NCBI RefSeq assembly: GCF_013376105.1
Contig: NZ_JAAMFM010000015.1
Span: 29,237-93,236, forward strand
Origin: Arthrobacter wenxiniae
GTDB taxonomy: Bacteria > Actinomycetota > Actinomycetes > Actinomycetales > Micrococcaceae
DNA: 64,000 bases
Reading direction: 5' to 3'
Shown here: one piece after another, positions 27,444-36,226 of the stretch
How the letters are laid out: every line of letters begins with the position of its first letter
Position numbering within the stretch: position 1 is the stretch's first letter
The notes under the pieces: model-generated
Databases searched by the model: none
Told to the model about the DNA's origin: nothing
What the model saw: only the letters and a program-made list of their open reading frames with translations
Translations under genes and position numbers: made by a program

Positions 27444-27534
27444 CATGCACCATCACGATAAACAGGCAGATCGTCACATACTCGGCGAACCCATTCGGTT
27501 TGGCGCCAGAACGACTTCATGCAAAGGACACACC

Positions 27535-28554
27535 ATGTTGAGCAATACAAGTGCCGTACTTTACGGCGAGAAGGACCTGCGCATCGAGGCGCGGCCGGTC
27601 GAAGACCCACGACCGGGCGAGGTCCTCGTCGAGATCGGCGCAGTGGGCATCTGCGGTTCCGACGTGCATTACTACGAGCACGGCCGTATAGGCGAATACG
27701 TTGTGGAAAGGCCGATGGTCATCGGTCATGAATCCGCAGGTACCATCGTGAAGGTAGGAGCCGGCGTCGACCCGATGCGGGTGGGTGAGGCAGTCGCACT
27801 CGAACCGGGCGTGCCGTGCCGAAAGTGTACGCAATGTTTGGCGGGGCGATACAACCTGTGCCCAGACGTCCGCTTCTTCGCGACGCCACCCATCGATGGA
27901 TCGATCACCCATTACGTCACCATAGATGAGAAGTTCGCGTTCACGGCGCCGCCTTCACTCACGCTGGAACAAGCAGCCATGGCCGAACCAGTGTCGGTCG
28001 GTGTTTGGGCGGCACGCAAAGCCAAAATCACGCCTGGTGACCGCGTGTTGATCACTGGCGCCGGCCCGATTGGGCTGTTCTCCGCTCAGGTCGCACGTGC
28101 GTTCGGTGCTACGCAGATCGTCTTGACAGACATCAACGACTTCCGGCTCGGGGTTGCCCGACGCCTTGGATTCAGTACAGTCAACGCCTCAGAAGCGATG
28201 GATGGAATATTCGATGTATTGCTCGAATGCTCCGGTGCGGCTCCTGCCCTCAAGAACGGCCTCAGGGCACTGGATCGCGCTGGACGCGCCGTTCTCATCG
28301 GAATGGGTCCGGACGAAGTATCGATTGAGGTTCCAATCGTACAAAACCGGGAATTACAAGTGTTCGGCGTCTTCCGGTATGCCAACACATATCCCACTGC
28401 GCTCGAATTGATCGCTTCCGGCAAGGTGGACGTCGATGCTGTCATCACCCACAGGTTCACACTTGAGCAAACCGAAGATGCACTCACACTAGCCCGAAGA
28501 GTGCCCGACTCACTGAAGGCGGTTGTGGCCCCGGGCATGACCGTGCAAAGTTAG
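27535..28554 (+). CDS. Zinc-dependent polyol dehydrogenase (xylitol/L-iditol type)
   Basis: A 339-residue medium-chain dehydrogenase. The catalytic zinc ligands are in VGICGSDVHYYEHGRIG and MVIGHESAGTI. The structural-zinc cysteines are in PCRKCTQCLAGRYNLCPDV and the NAD site in VLITGAGPIGLFSAQ. It resembles sorbitol/xylitol dehydrogenases that form a ketose such as D-xylulose. ATG 27535 has AAAGGA upstream. It fits between importer and kinase in a polyol pathway. Confidence 0.88.
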   Translation: MLSNTSAVLYGEKDLRIEARPVEDPRPGEVLVEIGAVGICGSDVHYYEHGRIGEYVVERPMVIGHESAGTIVKVGAGVDPMRVGEAVALEPGVPCRKCTQCLAGRYNLCPDVRFFATPPIDGSITHYVTIDEKFAFTAPPSLTLEQAAMAEPVSVGVWAARKAKITPGDRVLITGAGPIGLFSAQVARAFGATQIVLTDINDFRLGVARRLGFSTVNASEAMDGIFDVLLECSGAAPALKNGLRALDRAGRAVLIGMGPDEVSIEVPIVQNRELQVFGVFRYANTYPTALELIASGKVDVDAVITHRFTLEQTEDALTLARRVPDSLKAVVAPGMTVQS

Positions 28555-28592
28555 AGCCCGAACAGACTTGTCGATCGAGAAAGGTAGCCACA

Positions 28593-30068
28593 GTGCAGAA
28601 ACTCATTCCCGCATCGTTGGACCATCTACCAGCCAATGTGGCCGGTCCAACGTACGAGCGGTCCGCCTTGACTGTCGGCATCGTCCACTTCGGGGTCGGT
28701 GGCTTCCACCGCGCACATCAAGCAATGTATTTGGACCGATTGATGGCCGAAGGAAAGGCCTACGATTGGGCGATTTGCGGAGTGGGCGTCCTGCCCGCCG
28801 ATGCAGAAATGAAGCGTGTCATGGATGAGCAAAGCTGTCTATACACGCTGATCCTCAAACACTCGGACGGAAGACGAGAGCCCCGGGTAATCGGTTCAAT
28901 AGTCGAATATCTGTTCGCGCCTGACAGCCCGGAAGCAGTCATCGAGAAGATGGCCTCCGAACAAGTGCGCATCGTTTCATTGACGGTGACTGAAGGCGGA
29001 TACAACTTCAATCAAGTCACCGGTGAGTTCGACAAGTCCACGGCGGAGATCGTGCAGGATTTGCAGGCCGGAGCAGTGCCCAAAACAGTGTTTGGATTGG
29101 TCACCGAAGCACTCGCACGACGGCGAGCTCGGGGACTGAAACCGTTCACTGTGATGTCGTGTGACAATATCCAGGGCAATGGTGACGTTGCCCGCAAAAT
29201 GTTTACCACGTTCGCGAAGCTGAAAGACCTTGACCTCGGGCGGTGGATGGAGGGCGCCGTCCATTTTCCTAACTCGATGGTCGATCGAATTACACCGGCG
29301 ACGACGGCCGAGGACCGCAATATGGTGGCAGAGGACTTCGGTATTGAAGACCTGTGGCCCGTAGTGTGCGAACCATTCACGCAGTGGGTACTCGAGGACG
29401 ACTTTCCGCTGGGTCGTCCTGAGTATGAAGACGCCGGAGTTCAGGTCGTGCACGACGTGGAGCCATTCGAACTAATGAAATTGCGACTGCTGAATGCGAG
29501 CCATCAAGGGTTCTGTTATTTCGGGATGCTGGCCGGTTACACATATGCGCACGAATTGTTCAATCAACCCGAATTCGCACAGTTCCTGCTCGCGTACATG
29601 AACAAGGAAGCCACCCCGACGCTCAAGCCGGTCCCAGGGGTGGACCTCGATGACTACAAGAACACGTTGATCGAGCGGTTCTCGAACGAGTACATCAGGG
29701 ACACGCTTACTCGGATTGGCACCGACGGATCCGACCGCATACCAAAGTTCCTTTTGCCAGTAGTCCACGAAAACCTGGAAGCCGGCCGTGAGATCGGGCT
29801 CTCAGCAGCAATTGTGGCCAGTTGGGCCAAATACTGCGAAGGCGTGGATGAGAACGGCAACCCGCTGACGATCACCGATCGTGCCAAGGACGAGCGCATC
29901 ACCTCAGCCAGACGACAGGCAGAGGATCCACTGGCATTCATCCGCAACGAGGAGTTGTTCGGGCTTCTGGCAGAAGACCAGCGATTCGTCGAGGCATACC
30001 TAACGGCAGCCCAGTCGCTGCGAGAGCACGGTGCAGTAGCAACCATCGCGTCGCTGGCCCAGAATTAG
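28593..30068 (+). CDS. Mannitol-family polyol dehydrogenase
   Basis: A 491-residue long-chain mannitol/D-arabinitol/fructuronate dehydrogenase. The N-terminal NAD site is IVHFGVGGFHRAHQAMYLD. The catalytic region KLRLLNASHQGFCYFG contains the family's K-x-x-x-x-N-x-x-H pattern. It starts with GTG at 28593, with AAAGG upstream. D-arabinitol 4-dehydrogenase activity would yield D-xylulose, the substrate of the xylulokinase downstream; mannitol is the alternative. Confidence 0.88.
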   Translation: MQKLIPASLDHLPANVAGPTYERSALTVGIVHFGVGGFHRAHQAMYLDRLMAEGKAYDWAICGVGVLPADAEMKRVMDEQSCLYTLILKHSDGRREPRVIGSIVEYLFAPDSPEAVIEKMASEQVRIVSLTVTEGGYNFNQVTGEFDKSTAEIVQDLQAGAVPKTVFGLVTEALARRRARGLKPFTVMSCDNIQGNGDVARKMFTTFAKLKDLDLGRWMEGAVHFPNSMVDRITPATTAEDRNMVAEDFGIEDLWPVVCEPFTQWVLEDDFPLGRPEYEDAGVQVVHDVEPFELMKLRLLNASHQGFCYFGMLAGYTYAHELFNQPEFAQFLLAYMNKEATPTLKPVPGVDLDDYKNTLIERFSNEYIRDTLTRIGTDGSDRIPKFLLPVVHENLEAGREIGLSAAIVASWAKYCEGVDENGNPLTITDRAKDERITSARRQAEDPLAFIRNEELFGLLAEDQRFVEAYLTAAQSLREHGAVATIASLAQN

Positions 30069-30437
30069 CGCCCAGGATGCTGAGGGTTACCGATGTGTTG
30101 TCGCGTGCGACCAACTTCGCAACCATGGCAGATGGGATGGTGGAGCGCGCCCAAGAGATCTAGGGCACATGCGGGGGCGCGTTCCTCGCTGGCGAAGGCG
30201 GCCCGGCGCCGTTGGCGCGCATGATGAAAAACTCGGGGGTAGCTCGCCGAGGTCGGCATTCCATGGGTACGTTATGCGAGATTCCAAGTCCTTGACGGCC
30301 TGGGTCACTACTGCTGACCGCCGACCCATTCGGGCGTCGTCGAGGGCACGATGTGTCCTGGCGGCCCTCAGTTCTGACCTGATTGCTTCTTTCATTATCG
30401 ACTCCGCCCTGGAGAAACGACACATTGGAGAATGAAA
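30069..30437. other. Intergenic region with a short coding relic
   Basis: About 370 bp separate the mannitol-type dehydrogenase from xylulokinase. Near the start an open stretch reads VTDVLSRATNFATMADGMVE, then RAQEI and stop (30088-30164). It looks like the detached end of an enzyme gene that I cannot name. The composition changes here from AT-richer to GC-richer, so this is probably a rearrangement joint. No terminator was seen. Confidence 0.4.
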
Positions 30438-31838
30438 GTGACAGAACGTAAAACAGTTATGGGCATTGATTCATCAACACAAAGCTGCAAAGTTGTGCGG
30501 GTGGACGCAGAAACCGGCGAAATTCTGGACCAGCAGTCGGCCCCGCACCCTGACGGCACAGCAGTAGCGCCGCAGCGCTGGTGGGAAGCGCTGGAACAGG
30601 CCGGCGGAAGCCGGCTGGAAGGCGTGAACGCTGTGTCCGTCAGCGCCCAGCAGCACGGCATGGTGGCGCTGGACGCTGCGGATAATCCTGTTCACGACGC
30701 GTTGTTGTGGAACGACGTGCGCAGCGCCCCACAGGCAGAGTCGCTGAGGGAATACTACGGAGCAGACTTCTGGGCCAATGAGATTGGCGTTGTTCCGGTC
30801 TCCTCCTTCACCATCACCAAGCTGGCCTGGCTGGTACAGAACCATCCTGACCTTGCCAGCAAGGTCCACCGGGTCCTGCTCCCACATGACTGGCTAACTT
30901 GGCAGCTGGGCGGGAAGACCTTCGCCCCCGTCACCGATCGCAGTGACGCATCTGGCACCGGCTATTACTCCGTGCCAGAAAACCGCTACCGGACAGACGT
31001 CTTGAAACAAGCCTTTGGTCGGGTCCCGGAGCTTCCAACAGTCATCGGACCATCCGAAGCTGCCGGGCACACGCCATCAGGGGCGCTGATCGGGGCTGGT
31101 TGTGGCGATAACGCCGGAGCTGCGCTGGGCTTGGGTCTGGTGCCCGGCGAAGTGGTGGTGTCCGTCGGAACCAGCGGTGCAATTTTCGCGTCGACGGACC
31201 ACCAGATAGCGGATTCCTCCGGTGCAATAGCCGGATTTGCTGATGCTACGGGCCGCAACCTCCCCCTGCTCGCCACGATCAACGGCGCACGTGTTCTCTC
31301 GTCCACTGCCGACCTGCTGGGCGTTGACCTGGAGGAATTTGACCGCTTGGCCGCTGTCGGTCGGGTGGATGCGGGCGGGCTGACGCTGGTGCCATACTTT
31401 GACGGAGAACGCACTCCCAACCTCCCCCACGCCACAGGTAGCCTTGTGGGCATGTCCCGGGCAGCACTCACCCGGGCAAACATGGCCCGTTCGGCTGTAC
31501 TGGGATTGTTGTGCGTGCTCGCCGACGCCTTGGATTCCCTGCGAAACGCGGGTGTTGTAGTGAACCGTGTGCTACTGATCGGTGGCGGATCCAGGTCGCA
31601 GTCCCTTCGTGCTGCTGCTGCCGATATCTTTCAGGCCGAGGTCGTCCTCCCGGAAGCGGGCGAATACGTGGCCCTCGGTGCCGCCCGCCAGGCTGCCTGG
31701 GCATTAAGCGGGGACAGGGTCCCGCCGGTCTGGGCCCGACGCCTGGAAAGGAGCTACGAGCCGTCCGCTTCTTCGGAATGGGCCCGCACGGTCCGTGGTC
31801 GCTTCGCCGAAGCCCGGGCGAACATATATGGGGTGTAG
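30438..31838 (+). CDS. xylB: Xylulokinase
   Basis: A 466-residue FGGY carbohydrate kinase that phosphorylates D-xylulose to xylulose 5-phosphate. Features are MGIDSSTQSCKVV, SVSAQQHGMVALD, DWLTWQLGG, SGTGYYSVP, VSVGTSGAIFAS and, at the end, LIGGGSRSQSLRAAAADIF. GTG 30438 was preferred because GGAG at 30427-30430 is 7 nt upstream. An ATG at 30432, which would add two residues, is only 1 nt from it. The codon use is closer to the chromosome than to the genes on its left. Confidence 0.9.
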   Translation: MTERKTVMGIDSSTQSCKVVRVDAETGEILDQQSAPHPDGTAVAPQRWWEALEQAGGSRLEGVNAVSVSAQQHGMVALDAADNPVHDALLWNDVRSAPQAESLREYYGADFWANEIGVVPVSSFTITKLAWLVQNHPDLASKVHRVLLPHDWLTWQLGGKTFAPVTDRSDASGTGYYSVPENRYRTDVLKQAFGRVPELPTVIGPSEAAGHTPSGALIGAGCGDNAGAALGLGLVPGEVVVSVGTSGAIFASTDHQIADSSGAIAGFADATGRNLPLLATINGARVLSSTADLLGVDLEEFDRLAAVGRVDAGGLTLVPYFDGERTPNLPHATGSLVGMSRAALTRANMARSAVLGLLCVLADALDSLRNAGVVVNRVLLIGGGSRSQSLRAAAADIFQAEVVLPEAGEYVALGAARQAAWALSGDRVPPVWARRLERSYEPSASSEWARTVRGRFAEARANIYGV

Positions 31839-31854
31839 GGGGTCTGGGACAATC

Positions 31855-32150
31855 TCGCGCAACAGTAGCGCCTGGTCCTGAATCTGCAGGCCACTCGGGC
31901 CCTTGACTTTGATGACGATCCCATTGATCGTTAGTTTTGACTTCTCGGACTCGAGTTCTATGCCCGTCCAGCAGATGGCAAGGGCCTCACCGATGCGGCG
32001 TCGGTTACTAGCATGATGTCGACGGCTTCGAGGATGTCCTTCTTGTGCAAGCCGTTGGACCATCCCGTTGGCTGTTCCCATTCGGACTCGCCCTTGCGGA
32101 CGGCGATGACCTCCTCCCGGGTCAGGACTCGAACTTCGTTGGTGGGGCAA
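31855..32150 (-). pseudogene. Tyrosine recombinase (integrase) relic, frameshifted
   Basis: On the minus strand one frame reads VRVLTREEVIAVRKGESEWE, then LEAVDIMLVTDA. After a one-base shift near 32000 the next frame reads RRRIGEALAICWTGIELE, then VKGPSGLQIQDQ. Together these match the start of the catalytic domain of phage-type integrases (VLTPEEV, LATGARIGEALALRW, TGLVRQ-type). The N-terminal domain and the catalytic tail are missing. It is the only recombinase trace in the island. Confidence 0.65.
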
Positions 32151-32239
32151 GAAACTATAAACACCCCACGCTTCATTCCCATTTTATCCCCCGAAAGAAC
32201 GGGTCGCTTGTTCACCCCCTATCTTCCTATGAGCTCCAG
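32147..32239. repeat. Island-end repeat, copy 2
   Basis: This direct copy of the sequence at 21848-21937 is imperfect but continuous, with CTATAAACACCCCACGCTT identical. It abuts the truncated 5' end of the integrase relic. It separates the polyol part of the island (left) from the IS1380 relic and aromatic module (right). Confidence 0.6.
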
Positions 32240-32305
32240 GGCCGGGGCGGTCGTCTCTTCAACGTCAGGATTGTGTGGTTCGGCCTAAGTTTTGTCTAGT
32301 GACTG

Positions 32306-32640
32306 TCACAATCGACCTTTTCTGAGCTGCTGCCTATTTGCAGGAGTAGTCGTCGTCGAGTCCGGCCGCTTCATTTTGGGCCACTGTTTCCGGGCCGCCG
32401 GGGTCCGGCCCGGCCAGTTTGGGAATGAAGCGGTGACCTCGGTGGTAGCGGTGGCCAGCAGGGCGTTCAGGCCCCCGACCCCTGAGTACCCGTACTCCGG
32501 GCCCTGCTTTGCGTGCCGTGGGCCTCGATGATCGTGTCGTCCACGTCGATAAGCGAACCGCGGGAGAGCTTCGACATGCCCCGAGGCACGGCAGGGCCAT
32601 GTCATCGATCGAGTCCGCCCCGGCGACCATCCCAGCGACC
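32306..32640 (-). pseudogene. IS1380-family transposase relic
   Basis: Fragments of an IS1380-type transposase in different minus-strand frames: VAGADSIDDMALPCL, then (after an internal deletion) LIDVDDTIIEAHG, then HAKQGPEYGYSGVGGLNALL. The order and spacing of the last two match IS1380 transposases. Several frameshifts and the loss of the remaining two-thirds make it non-functional. Only about 125 bp separate it from the next gene. Confidence 0.7.
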
Positions 32641-32765
32641 AGCGCAGCTGGCGCTTCTGGTCCTCGACCCTACACCCAGCTCACCGTACTTCGCCCCTTA
32701 CAATCACTGACCTCACATGGTCGACGAAGAGCCGATAGGTGACGGATCAGATTGCTGATTTCTGT

Positions 32766-33389
32766 TCACGGCAGCAAGGTGAATCCCGATTCGTAGTGTG
32801 TCTTCCCGATTGCGGCCAACACGATCTGGAGAAAGCCCATCGCCTCAAGTTCCCTCGCGCGCGAAAGCGGGCCGGTGTCGACCGCACGAAGTCCTGACGC
32901 TTCGATGAGGGCGGCGACTGCTATTTTCGCCTCTGGATCGTCTCCGGCGAACAGGACAGTCGTGGGCGTTGTGCCATTGGTGCCGGTGCTGAGTGTGTCT
33001 CCGAGATTGACGTTGAACGCTTTCACGACTGTCACGCCGGCCGGGAGGGCCTTGGAAAGTTCCACCGCGGTGGAGGAGTCTGCCGGGACTAGCAACTCGT
33101 CGTAAGTGGTGAAATCGATGGGGTTGCTGATATCGATGACAATCTTGCCGCTGAGTCGATCCCGATAGTGCTCAAGTATGTTCGGGTACGCTTCATATGG
33201 AACTGCGAGGACGACGAGGTCACCGGTGAGTTCATCGCCGGCAACCCCGTATTCCGCGTCGGCACGCTCGGGCGCAGACCCGGCGCCAGCCCTGCGTCTG
33301 ATGATTTGGATATTCGCTCCGGCTCGCGCCGCGACTTCGGCGATTGCCGAGCCCATCTTGCCGGTGCCAATGATGCTGATCGATGTCAT
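32766..33389 (-). CDS. NAD(P)-binding reductase, F420-dependent NADP reductase-like
   Basis: A 207-residue Rossmann protein (ISIIGTGKMGSAIAEVAARA at the N-terminus, LVVLAVPYEAYP, VVKAFNVNLGDTL, TVLFAGDDPEA). This is the NADP oxidoreductase/F420-dependent fold without obvious fused domains. It follows the flavin monooxygenase by 5 nt in one operon. It may supply reduced cofactor or act on a ring-cleavage intermediate; this is inference from position. Confidence 0.8.
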   Translation of the reverse strand: MTSISIIGTGKMGSAIAEVAARAGANIQIIRRRAGAGSAPERADAEYGVAGDELTGDLVVLAVPYEAYPNILEHYRDRLSGKIVIDISNPIDFTTYDELLVPADSSTAVELSKALPAGVTVVKAFNVNLGDTLSTGTNGTTPTTVLFAGDDPEAKIAVAALIEASGLRAVDTGPLSRARELEAMGFLQIVLAAIGKTHYESGFTLLP

Positions 33390-33394
33390 GTGAA

Positions 33395-34606
33395 CTAGAT
33401 CCTCCTGAATCGTTTGAGTGCCTTTTCGGCGGCCTTCACCGCGTCGAAGTCGAAGAGCACACTTCGACGAAAATCGCGTCCTGCACGCAGGTCGGCGTTG
33501 CGCTTCTTGATGTCCGCAAATTCATTCTGCTCGTCGAACTGTGAGCCGCTTCTACGAGAGCTGTTCTGCAAGATCGCCGTGCGTTGCATTCGAATTGCGG
33601 TATAGCGCTTGAATGCTTCGGCAATCCCCTCGGCGCCTTCGGCCTCCTTGAGGAAGAATGCAAGGGTAATGCTGTCCTCTATTGCCTGGTTCACTCCCTG
33701 GCCCGCGTGCGGCAGCATGGTGTGTGCTGCGTCGCCGAGCAACGTGACGCGCCCAAGCGACCAATTGGTGAGGGGCTCGTGGTCGTAGAGGCCCCACCAG
33801 AAGGTCTTGTCGATGAGCTGAATGAAGTGGCGAAGCCTTGGGTCCCAGTTCTCACCGGCAAACTCGGCGGCGAGCTCGCTCACGTCCCCCGGGGCCGACC
33901 AGGATTCCTTGAGGGGCCTGTCGCTGGGTACGAACCCGACATAGTTGAACAACTTCCGCTGCTGCAGCGGGTAGCACATGAAGTGCTTGCCCTCGCCCAT
34001 CCATACCTGGCTGATCATGGGCCAGTCGTCGGGAAGGATGCTCGCGTCAATGACTCCGCGAAATGCGATGAATCCGGAGTATACGGGTTCAGGGAGTTGC
34101 ATCAGGGAATTTCGCACGACCGAGTGGACGCCGTCGGCACCCACCACTGCATCGAACTCATCGTGGACGCCGTTCTCGAATTCGACGCGGACGCCTGTGT
34201 CCAGCGGCTGAATCGACGTCAGACGATGGCCAAGCCGGATCGTGTCGGCCGGGACTTCGTCGGCCAAAACGTTGACCAGGTCGGGCCGGTACATGCCTAC
34301 ACTTTGATACTGTTTTGCTGAATCTTCCCAAGCCGCTTCGGCTACCAGGTTGCCCAGGGAATCCAGGTAGACGCCGTGTCCGTCCGGGGTCGCGCCTGCG
34401 CGTTTGACCTGTTCAAGCACGCCGAGTTTATCGAGAACGCGCTGGCCATTCGGGGCGACGGCGACGCCTGCGCCCACGTCGCCCAGCTTTCTTGCTTGCT
34501 CGAACACGGTGACTTGAACACCGGCGATCCTCGTCAGCGCGATCGCAGCAGTGAGTCCGCCCATCCCCCCGCCAATGATCGCAACTCTGGTGGTCTGATT
34601 AACCAT
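33395..34606 (-). CDS. FAD-dependent aromatic monooxygenase (salicylate/6-hydroxynicotinate hydroxylase-like)
   Basis: A 403-residue class A flavin monooxygenase. The FAD dinucleotide motif is VAIIGGGMGGLTAAIALTRI, the DG motif is FDAVVGADGVHSVVRNSL, and the second FAD motif is RVTLLGDAAHTMLPHAGQG. The mid-region YSGFIAFRGVI resembles salicylate 1-hydroxylase and NicC. It hydroxylates an aromatic acid using NAD(P)H and O2. It lies downstream of an MHS-type transporter and a LysR regulator, forming a compact catabolic module. The substrate is undetermined. Confidence 0.85.
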   Translation of the reverse strand: MVNQTTRVAIIGGGMGGLTAAIALTRIAGVQVTVFEQARKLGDVGAGVAVAPNGQRVLDKLGVLEQVKRAGATPDGHGVYLDSLGNLVAEAAWEDSAKQYQSVGMYRPDLVNVLADEVPADTIRLGHRLTSIQPLDTGVRVEFENGVHDEFDAVVGADGVHSVVRNSLMQLPEPVYSGFIAFRGVIDASILPDDWPMISQVWMGEGKHFMCYPLQQRKLFNYVGFVPSDRPLKESWSAPGDVSELAAEFAGENWDPRLRHFIQLIDKTFWWGLYDHEPLTNWSLGRVTLLGDAAHTMLPHAGQGVNQAIEDSITLAFFLKEAEGAEGIAEAFKRYTAIRMQRTAILQNSSRRSGSQFDEQNEFADIKKRNADLRAGRDFRRSVLFDFDAVKAAEKALKRFRRI

Positions 34607-34715
34607 TGGTTCTCCTCGACTAGAATTCGTAACACTTGAAGTTGCCTGCCATAACAGGCCGTGGCGATGTGGTGAATGCTTCCCTGGACGGCACGGTGGA
34701 AGGGCAGCGGGGTCA

Positions 34716-36095
34716 CTACTGCTTCCCCGCGACCTCCCTGTGGGAAACGTTCGGGGCGAACATCGTGGCGCCGCTCGCCTGCTCGGCCTCGTGGTCCGGG
34801 CCGAGGGGGATGCCGGGGCGGTCGCGCAGGCACAGCGTCGCCGCGGCCCCGACGAGGGTGGCTACGAGGAGGTACCACGAGACTGCGTACGTGGTGCCGG
34901 TGGCCTCCAGCAGGGCCTGTGCGATGGTGGGCGCGAATGCCCCGCCGAGGATCGACCCAATGGCGTAGGTGATGGCCACGCCCGAGAAGCGAACAGAGAC
35001 CGGGAAGATCTCGGCGTACCACGCAGCCAGGGGGCCGTACGTGAGGCCCAGGCCGACCGAGAGCAGGATCAGCGCCGCGTAGAGCCCGGGGAGCGTGGCA
35101 GTGTTGACGAGCCAGAACAGCGGGAAGGCCATCAGGGCCTGTACTGCGAAGCCGATGAGGAAGGTGTTCCGCCGTCCGATCGAGTCGGCGAGGCGGCCGG
35201 CGATGAGCGTCGCGACGAACCACACCGCCGCGGCGACCGTGGACGCGACGAGCACCGCGGTGGTGTCCATCTTGAGCTTGCCGGTGGAGTAGCTGTGGAG
35301 GAAGCCGCCGGTGGTCATGTAGCCCACGGTGTTATTGCCCACGAACACGAGCGCGGCGAGGATCACGAGGTGCCAGTGACGCTTGAAGAGGACCAGGACC
35401 GGGGCCTTGGTCTTCTGGCCGCGCTCGGCGATCTCGGTGAACACGGGGCTCTCCTCGACGGAACGGCGGACCAGGTAGCCGACGACGATGAGCACGATGC
35501 TCAGCAGGAACGGCACGCGCCAGCCCCACTCGAGGAAGGCCTTGCCGGGGGAGACGATGCCGGTCATGAGGGCCATCACGCCCGAGGCGAGGAGAAAGCC
35601 GAGCGGGACACCGATCTGCGGCATGGCGCCGGCGCGACCGCGGCGGTCCGCGGGGGCGTGCTCGACGACCATCAAGACCGCTCCGCCCCACTCACCGCCG
35701 GCGGAGACGCCTTGGAGGATGCGGAGGAGGAGCAGGAGGATCGGCGCTGCGATGCCGATCTGGGCGAACGTGGGCAGGATCCCGATGAGTGTCGTCGCCA
35801 CACCCATGAGGATGAGCGTGATGACCAGTATCGTGCGCCGACCGATAACATCACCGAAGTGCCCCGCGAGGAACGCGCCGAGCGGCCGGAAGAGGAAGGA
35901 GACGCCGACCGTGGCGAGGGAGAGCAGGAGCCCGATTTCCTCGCCGGCAGGCTTGAAGAAGAGATGGGCGAACACGAGGCCTGCGCCCATCGCGTAGATG
36001 AAGAAGTCGTACCACTCGATCGTGGTGCCGATAATGGTCGCGAACGCGACCCGGCGCTGGGTGGCGGGATTGCTAACGGCAGTGGAGGATGTCAT
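34716..36095 (-). CDS. MFS transporter, metabolite:H+ symporter (MHS) family
   Basis: A 459-residue transporter with about 12 membrane segments. TIEWYDFFIYAMGAGLVF, RPLGAFLAGHFGDVIGRR, RILQGVSAGGEWGGA and WGWRVPFLLS are diagnostic of the MHS family (shikimate, 3-hydroxybenzoate and similar carriers). It diverges from the LysR gene and precedes the monooxygenase by about 110 bp, so it likely imports the aromatic acid. Confidence 0.88.
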   Translation of the reverse strand: MTSSTAVSNPATQRRVAFATIIGTTIEWYDFFIYAMGAGLVFAHLFFKPAGEEIGLLLSLATVGVSFLFRPLGAFLAGHFGDVIGRRTILVITLILMGVATTLIGILPTFAQIGIAAPILLLLLRILQGVSAGGEWGGAVLMVVEHAPADRRGRAGAMPQIGVPLGFLLASGVMALMTGIVSPGKAFLEWGWRVPFLLSIVLIVVGYLVRRSVEESPVFTEIAERGQKTKAPVLVLFKRHWHLVILAALVFVGNNTVGYMTTGGFLHSYSTGKLKMDTTAVLVASTVAAAVWFVATLIAGRLADSIGRRNTFLIGFAVQALMAFPLFWLVNTATLPGLYAALILLSVGLGLTYGPLAAWYAEIFPVSVRFSGVAITYAIGSILGGAFAPTIAQALLEATGTTYAVSWYLLVATLVGAAATLCLRDRPGIPLGPDHEAEQASGATMFAPNVSHREVAGKQ

Positions 36096-36161
36096 TGCTG
36101 TCCTTGGGAAGAGTGCGGGCGATGCGGTTCCTCTATGGTGAACCGCCTCACATCTACATGT

Positions 36162-36176
36162 AAATCTCAGAGATTT
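36162..36176. promoter_or_regulatory. LysR operator candidate
   Basis: AAATCTCAGAGATTT is a perfect 7-1-7 palindrome lying between the divergent MHS transporter and LysR genes, 50 bp from the LysR start. LysR regulators bind such A/T-flanked dyads. Confidence 0.5.
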
Positions 36177-36226
36177 GCAGATAAAGTTCTGTTGTACTTA
36201 AGAAGCCCTATCCAAGCTGAGGTGGC

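Noticed and set aside
31855..32150. An intact small transposase or integrase gene
   Set aside because: The integrase motifs are in two different frames and both ends of the protein are missing.
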